Below are positions 7,448 through 10,707 of a stretch of DNA of 10,707 nt, piece by piece. The notes under the pieces were generated by a model, which saw only the letters and a program-made list of their open reading frames with translations, ran no database searches and was not told where the DNA came from. Position numbers and translations under genes: made by a program. Source of the stretch: Bacteroidales bacterium (GTDB taxonomy: Bacteria > Bacteroidota > Bacteroidia > Bacteroidales > P3); NCBI GenBank assembly GCA_031286005.1, contig JAITVC010000016.1:1-10707 (forward strand). Reading direction: 5' to 3'. Position 1 is the stretch's first letter. The number at the start of each line of letters is the position of its first letter.

Positions 7448-7479
7448 CAAAGTTACAAATAATCCCCCAATAAACCAAA
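7448..7479 (-). promoter_or_regulatory. Consensus promoter of the two-gene cassette
   Basis: Minus strand: -33 box TTTG (7476-7479), 20-nt spacer, -7 box TAACTTTG (7448-7455), an exact match to TTTG-N19-21-TAnnTTTG. Expected start about 7442, giving a leader of about 50 nt. The 21-bp tandem array begins 3 bp upstream of the -33 box, and a weaker in-phase unit (7461-7481) covers that box and most of the spacer. Confidence 0.75.
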
Positions 7480-7481
7480 CA

Positions 7482-7712
7482 AATTGCCTAAAAAACACTC
7501 GCAATTGACTTCTAAACATCACAAATCAACTCCAAAAGACTTAAAATCGGCTTCTAAACAGTGAAAATCGATTTCTAAAGACTAAAACTTGGTTTCTAAA
7601 GGCTCACAATTGACCTCTAAACGTTGCAAATCCACTCCTAAACACTCAAAATCCATTCCTAAAAAGCAAAAATTGATTGCTAAAGATTGAAAATCGACTG
7701 CCAAGCACTGCG
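7482..7712. repeat. Degenerate 21-bp tandem array, 11 units
   Basis: Eleven contiguous 21-nt units start at 7482, 7503, 7524, 7545, 7566, 7587, 7608, 7629, 7650, 7671 and 7692, with no length change. Positions 1-14 are conserved around AATYGAYTYCTAAA: A1, T3, A12 and A13 are invariant, while A2 and A14 each change once. Positions 15-21 differ in most units. A further weaker unit in phase occupies 7461-7481 and reaches into the cassette promoter. Read on the minus strand, it spells a degenerate heptapeptide L-[EGA]-[VI]-[DN]-F-x-x interrupted by stop codons. It fills most of the 500-bp gap between the cassette and sufB. Too short-period for CRISPR; it is best called a minisatellite of unknown role. 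Confidence 0.85.
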
Positions 7713-7861
7713 CAGCATCAAACACCACTCGCGAAGCGAGTACCTTACTACCAAAAAGGCCAAAGCGTAGCGGCGGCATGTTTTTTGGCAAAGGCTTTTT
7801 CTTTGTTTCGTTTCTTTTTAGACATAAAAAGAAATGAAAGGCGTAACTCATAAATTTTTTG
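7713..7861. other. Non-coding remainder between the array and the sufB promoter
   Basis: No supported gene. A small palindrome ACTCGC-GAA-GCGAGT occupies 7727-7741. A 13-bp stem with one G-U pair lies at 7807-7819/7826-7838 around a 6-nt loop (AGACAT). The stem has no T tract on either side, so it is not a normal terminator. A minus-strand open frame runs 7884-7582 across this region into the array. It starts antisense to the sufB promoter and looks like repeat-derived reading frame rather than a gene. Confidence 0.5.
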
Positions 7862-7869
7862 TATCTTTG
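7862..7869 (+). promoter_or_regulatory. -7 box TATCTTTG for sufB
   Basis: TATCTTTG lies 23 nt before the sufB ATG (7893). The predicted start near 7875 leaves a short A-rich leader (ACACAAAACACAAA), typical of Bacteroidota genes that lack a Shine-Dalgarno. No clear TTTG is seen at the -33 position, so activation by a regulator is possible. Confidence 0.6.
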
Positions 7870-7892
7870 TATTCTTAAACACAAAACACAAA

Positions 7893-9329
7893 ATGTCTGA
7901 AACCAAAGATATACTGCAAAATCTCACCGAAAGCGATTATAAATGGGGATTTACTACTAATATCGCTACGGAAACCTTGAAAAAAGGCTTGAACGAAGAC
8001 GTCATTCGATTCATCTCAGCAAAGAAGAACGAGCCTGAGTTTATGCTCGACTTCCGCCTGAAAGCCTTTGCTAAATGGAAAACCATGCCGGAGCCACATT
8101 GGGCACATCTGGACTATCCGTCGATAGATTACCAAGATATTGTATATTGGGCAGCACCTAAAACGGCCGAGAAATCGACAGAAATTGACCCCGAACTTAT
8201 CGAAACATTCAAGAAATTGGGTATCTCGCTGGAAGACGACCCGAAGTTGTCGAAAGTGGCGGTGGATGCCGTTATGGACAGTGTTTCTGTCAAGACCACG
8301 CACAGCGACGAATTATCCAAACACGGCATTATCTTTTGCTCCATCAGCGAGGCCATTCGTGAACATCCCAACTTGATTAAACAATATTTAGGCTCGGTCG
8401 TCCCGGTTGGCGATAATTTCTTTGCAGCCCTCAATTCCGCAGTGTTCAGTGATGGGTCGTTTGTGTATATCCCCAAAGGGGTGCGTTGTCCGATGGATTT
8501 GAGCACGTATTTTCGTATTAATGCGAAAGATTCCGGACAGTTTGAGCGCACGCTCATTGTGGCCGACGAAGGCGCTTTTGTGAGCTATATGGAAGGTTGT
8601 ACCGCCCCACAGCGAGACGAAAACCAACTTCATGCGGCTATTGTCGAAATTGTGGTGATGAAAGATGCCGAAGTGAAATATTCCACCGTGCAAAACTGGT
8701 ATCCGGGTAATAAAAACGGCGAAGGGGGTATCTTTAATTTCGTTACCAAACGTGGGATTTGCAAAGGACACAACGCTAAATTATCGTGGACACAAGTTGA
8801 AACGGGCTCTTCCATCACGTGGAAATATCCAAGTGTGATTTTGAAAGGCGACAACACGGTGGGCGAGTTTTATTCCGTTGCGCTTACCAACAACCGGCAG
8901 CAGGCGGACACGGGTACGAAAATGATTCATATCGGCAAAAACAGCCACAGCACGATCATCTCGAAAGGGATTTCGGCGGGACAAAGCTCCAATGCTTATC
9001 GTGGTTTGGTTAAAGTGCTTACGGGGGCCGAGAAGGCACGAAATTTCTCGCAATGCGACTCGTTGCTTTTGGGCGACCAGTGCGGTGCACACACGTTTCC
9101 CTATATTGATTGCAGCAATCAATCGGCCGTTCTCGAACATGAGGCTACTACATCCAAAATTTCGGAAGACCAACTGTTTTATTGCCAACAGCGTGGCATC
9201 TCTGCCGAATCTGCAGTTAGCCTTATTGTAAACGGGTTTGCCAAAGATGTGATGGATAAACTCCCAATGGAATTTGCTGCCGAAGCGCAGAAATTGCTGG
9301 GGATTAGTCTTGAAGGAAGTGTGGGGTAA
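7893..9329 (+). CDS. sufB: Fe-S cluster assembly scaffold protein SufB
   Basis: The 478-residue product is a full-length SufB (E. coli SufB has 495). With SufC and SufD it forms the SufBC2D scaffold, which accepts sulfur from SufS/SufE and builds [Fe-S] clusters in the cytosol. The C-terminal beta-helix core is highly conserved: [20 protein letters not shown] (385-404) contains C388, equivalent by offset to E. coli C405; [10 protein letters not shown] (414-423) contains H416 and E417, equivalent to H433/E434; C236 in SYMEGCTAP corresponds to E. coli C254. The end [15 protein letters not shown] is canonical. The ATG at 7893 gives the usual SufB N terminus. Unlike the common Bacteroidota arrangement, no sufC, sufD or sufS follows; a terminator lies 3 nt past the stop. 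Confidence 0.97.
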   Translation: MSETKDILQNLTESDYKWGFTTNIATETLKKGLNEDVIRFISAKKNEPEFMLDFRLKAFAKWKTMPEPHWAHLDYPSIDYQDIVYWAAPKTAEKSTEIDPELIETFKKLGISLEDDPKLSKVAVDAVMDSVSVKTTHSDELSKHGIIFCSISEAIREHPNLIKQYLGSVVPVGDNFFAALNSAVFSDGSFVYIPKGVRCPMDLSTYFRINAKDSGQFERTLIVADEGAFVSYMEGCTAPQRDENQLHAAIVEIVVMKDAEVKYSTVQNWYPGNKNGEGGIFNFVTKRGICKGHNAKLSWTQVETGSSITWKYPSVILKGDNTVGEFYSVALTNNRQQADTGTKMIHIGKNSHSTIISKGISAGQSSNAYRGLVKVLTGAEKARNFSQCDSLLLGDQCGAHTFPYIDCSNQSAVLEHEATTSKISEDQLFYCQQRGISAESAVSLIVNGFAKDVMDKLPMEFAAEAQKLLGISLEGSVG

Positions 9330-9332
9330 CTT

Positions 9333-9359
9333 AAAAAGGTACTTTTCAGTACCTTTTTT
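9333..9359 (+). terminator. Rho-independent terminator of sufB
   Basis: A perfect 11-bp stem, AAAAAGGTACT (9333-9343) with AGTACCTTTTT (9348-9358), surrounds a TTTC loop. The stem runs into a T6 tract (9354-9359) and begins 3 nt after the sufB stop. It isolates sufB from the next gene. Confidence 0.9.
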
Positions 9360-9386
9360 GTGCTTTTAAGTTTTCATTATTTTTCG

Positions 9387-9394
9387 TATCTTTG
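9387..9394 (+). promoter_or_regulatory. -7 box TATCTTTG for the nucleotidyltransferase transcript
   Basis: TATCTTTG is followed by CATAC and then an ATG at 9400. The predicted transcription start is therefore at or beside that ATG, about 69 nt before the main gene start (9469). T-rich sequence, but no exact TTTG, lies at the -33 position. Confidence 0.65.
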
Positions 9395-9399
9395 CATAC

Positions 9400-9447
9400 A
9401 TGAAAAACAAACACCTTTTCAGACAACTTGCAATTATCACCATTTGA
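9400..9447 (+). CDS. Possible 15-codon leader ORF
   Basis: ATG 9400 to TGA 9445-9447 encodes MKNKHLFRQLAIITI. It begins 6 nt after a -7 box, so it would be translated from a leaderless mRNA, and ends 21 nt before the nucleotidyltransferase ATG. The peptide has no run of a single regulatory amino acid, and no alternative terminator hairpin is visible between it and 9469, so classical attenuation is not supported. It may be chance reading frame within a 5' leader. Confidence 0.25.
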   Translation: MKNKHLFRQLAIITI

Positions 9448-9468
9448 AAACCCTTAAAATAAATTAAC

Positions 9469-10359
9469 ATGACTTTAGTAATCCTTGCCGCCGGAATGGC
9501 CAGCCGTTTCGGACGTTTGAAACAAATTGAAGGTTTCGGGCCTTCCGGAGAAACCATTATTGACTATTCTATTTACGATGCTATCCAAGCCGGTTTTAGT
9601 AAAATCGTCTTGATTATTCGTGAGGCTACACACGAGCATTTTGCAAAAACATTTACCGAGAAATACGGCGACAAAATTAAGTTTGAATTTGTCGACCAAG
9701 AGTTATCTAAAATTCCTGCCGGCATTGAATACTTGCCCGAACGTGAGAAACCTTGGGGCACGGGACATGCTGTATTGATGGCCAAAGATGTTGTGGAAGG
9801 CCCTTTTTCCGTGATTAACGGCGATGATTTTTATGGTCGTGAAGCGTTTGTTAAGATGATTGAACATCTTAAAGTCATTGAAAATACAAACAATTTCTGC
9901 ATGGTTGGCTATATGCTCAATAAAACTTTGTCGGAGTTTGGTACGGTATCGCGCGGCGTTTGTGTATTAGATGAACAGCATCATTTGAAATCTATTTTGG
10001 AATGCACAACCATTCAACGTAAGAACGGAAAAATTGTTACCGATGAAGCAGGATTGCAAGAACTGCCCGAAAGTACGGTTGTATCCATGAACTTTTGGGG
10101 CTTTCAAAAAGCACACTTTGCTGTTTTGGAACAAGGTTTTGAAGACTTCCTTAAAGAACGTTCCAAAGAATTGAAATCCGAATACTTTATTCCGCTTTTG
10201 GCTTCGTCTCTGATGGAAAAAGGCGCCGATTGCGATGTGCTTTCAACCAATGCCGAATGGTTTGGCGTAACGTATAAAGAAGATGTTGCAAATGTTAAGC
10301 AACGTTTGGCGGAACTAACGGAACGAGGAATTTATCCCACGCCGGTATGGGTAAAATAA
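9469..10359 (+). CDS. Sugar-phosphate-type nucleotidyltransferase
   Basis: The 296-residue product has the NTP-transferase Rossmann-like fold. The N terminus TLVILAAGMASRFGRLKQ (2-19) is the nucleotide-binding signature, with R13 and K18 in the usual places. GPSGETIIDY (24-33), PWGTGHAVL (95-103) for the base and sugar, and the metal-binding INGDDFYG (116-123) follow. The family joins a sugar-1-phosphate to an NTP, releasing pyrophosphate, to supply activated sugars for lipopolysaccharide, capsule or glycoprotein. The C-terminal half (about 200-296) lacks a hexapeptide acyltransferase helix. The exact sugar and nucleotide are not evident. The ATG at 9469 fits the motif position and has an AT-rich leader. 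No polysaccharide genes flank it; it stands alone between two terminators. Confidence 0.85.
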   Translation: MTLVILAAGMASRFGRLKQIEGFGPSGETIIDYSIYDAIQAGFSKIVLIIREATHEHFAKTFTEKYGDKIKFEFVDQELSKIPAGIEYLPEREKPWGTGHAVLMAKDVVEGPFSVINGDDFYGREAFVKMIEHLKVIENTNNFCMVGYMLNKTLSEFGTVSRGVCVLDEQHHLKSILECTTIQRKNGKIVTDEAGLQELPESTVVSMNFWGFQKAHFAVLEQGFEDFLKERSKELKSEYFIPLLASSLMEKGADCDVLSTNAEWFGVTYKEDVANVKQRLAELTERGIYPTPVWVK

Positions 10360-10395
10360 AAAATAAGGGCGATGCAAGCATCGCCCTTATTTTTT
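10358..10395. terminator. Bidirectional Rho-independent terminator between convergent genes
   Basis: A perfect 17-bp stem (10358-10374 with 10379-10395) surrounds a CAAG loop. The GC-rich core GGGCGATG is flanked by an A6 tract on the left and a T6 tract on the right, so it works on both strands. The left arm overlaps the last two bases of the nucleotidyltransferase stop codon. It serves that gene and the convergent permease ending at 10415. Confidence 0.9.
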
Positions 10396-10414
10396 ATCTC
10401 ACGATTTACTAATT

Positions 10415-10707
10415 CTAAACCGGAATATCCTTATTCACATTCTTACTACCGATTAGAGCGTAGTAAAGCAAATAAACTAATCCGGCAGCGATGACCCAAT
10501 AACTGATTAAATAGTTGCCATTGGTCATGTCGACAATCCAGTTTTGGAGCAATGGAAGAATACCACCACCACAAACCAACACCATAAAATAGCCCGATGC
10601 TTTTTCGGTATATTTGCCAAGACCTTCTACGGCGAGGTTGAAGATACCGCCCCACATCACGGATGTGCACAATCCGCAAAGAACAAGCAATGCGGCATTA
10701 ATAGGCA
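10415..10707 (-). CDS. FucP-family sugar:H+ symporter (MFS), C-terminal part
   Basis: The visible 97 residues run off the right edge, so the N-terminal roughly three quarters and the start are missing; a TTG at 10690 is internal, since the frame continues to 10707. Three hydrophobic segments match the last TM helices of the family: NAALLVLCGLCTSVMWGGIF, then YFMVLVCGGGILPLL, and LISYWVIAAGLVYLLYYALIG. The IFNLAVEGLGKYTEKASGYFM loop and GGGILP are typical of the fucose/glucose/galactose MFS transporters (FucP/GluP group), which carry hexoses with protons across the inner membrane. The tail KNVNKDIPV is short and polar. Convergent with the nucleotidyltransferase, sharing its terminator. The substrate cannot be told from this end. 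Confidence 0.87.
   Translation of the reverse strand, partial: PINAALLVLCGLCTSVMWGGIFNLAVEGLGKYTEKASGYFMVLVCGGGILPLLQNWIVDMTNGNYLISYWVIAAGLVYLLYYALIGSKNVNKDIPV

Noticed and set aside
7482..7712. CRISPR array
   Set aside because: The period is 21 nt with only 7 nt of variable sequence and a degenerate core; CRISPR repeats and spacers are longer and the repeats nearly identical. No cas genes are present.
7807..7838. Hairpin upstream of sufB as a terminator
   Set aside because: The stem is A/T-dominated and no T tract follows on either strand.
8129..9188. Several long antisense open frames inside sufB
   Set aside because: They overlap a strongly conserved SufB frame and have no family signature.

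Overview
The window looks like a piece of a Bacteroidota chromosome, most likely order Bacteroidales or a near relative. Four things point there: a C-terminal type IX secretion (Por) sorting domain, a TonB-dependent outer-membrane receptor, a FucP-type sugar permease, and a repeated promoter motif, TAnnTTTG (mostly TATCTTTGCA). That motif is the -7 element read by the Bacteroidota primary sigma factor. Gene starts lack Shine-Dalgarno sequences and sit in AT-rich leaders, which also fits.

Layout. (1) 1-2369, minus strand: a tRNA-Met(CAT) cut by the window edge, with its own TTTG-N20-TATCTTTG promoter, and a 754-residue secreted FG-GAP/VCBS repeat protein carrying a type IX sorting domain. (2) 2373-2405: a near-perfect inverted repeat made of two back-to-back -7 boxes that drives this gene and, divergently, ornithine aminotransferase (rocD, 2431-3648). 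(3) 3683-5826: a rocD terminator, then a TonB-dependent receptor with an unusually long, basic N-terminal leader. (4) 5827-7892, an AT-rich accessory stretch on the minus strand: a 15-bp palindrome, a PIN-domain toxin with a 51-residue partner overlapping it by ATGA, a dispersed-type repeat, a two-gene operon of unknown function (small soluble protein plus a one-helix membrane coiled-coil protein), and a degenerate 21-bp tandem array of 11 units. (5) 7862-9359: sufB, the Fe-S cluster scaffold subunit, as a single gene closed by its own terminator. (6) 9387-10395: a sugar-type nucleotidyltransferase preceded by a possible 15-codon leader ORF, then a strong bidirectional terminator shared with (7) the 3' end of a convergent FucP-family sugar:H+ symporter running off the right edge.

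How the genes relate. The conserved genes (rocD, sufB, nucleotidyltransferase, permease) are each separately promoted and terminated housekeeping functions, with no multi-gene pathway. The 5.9-7.9 kb region between the TonB receptor and sufB is the accessory part. It holds a toxin-antitoxin module, an unrecognised two-gene cassette with a full-consensus promoter, and several short repetitive elements of the kind that mark insertion and rearrangement sites.

The best candidates for something undescribed are the 21-bp array (conserved 14-nt core, 7-nt variable part) that runs up to the cassette promoter, the cassette itself, and the 65-bp GC-rich repeat inserted in frame inside the secreted FG-GAP protein. 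None can be given a function from sequence alone.
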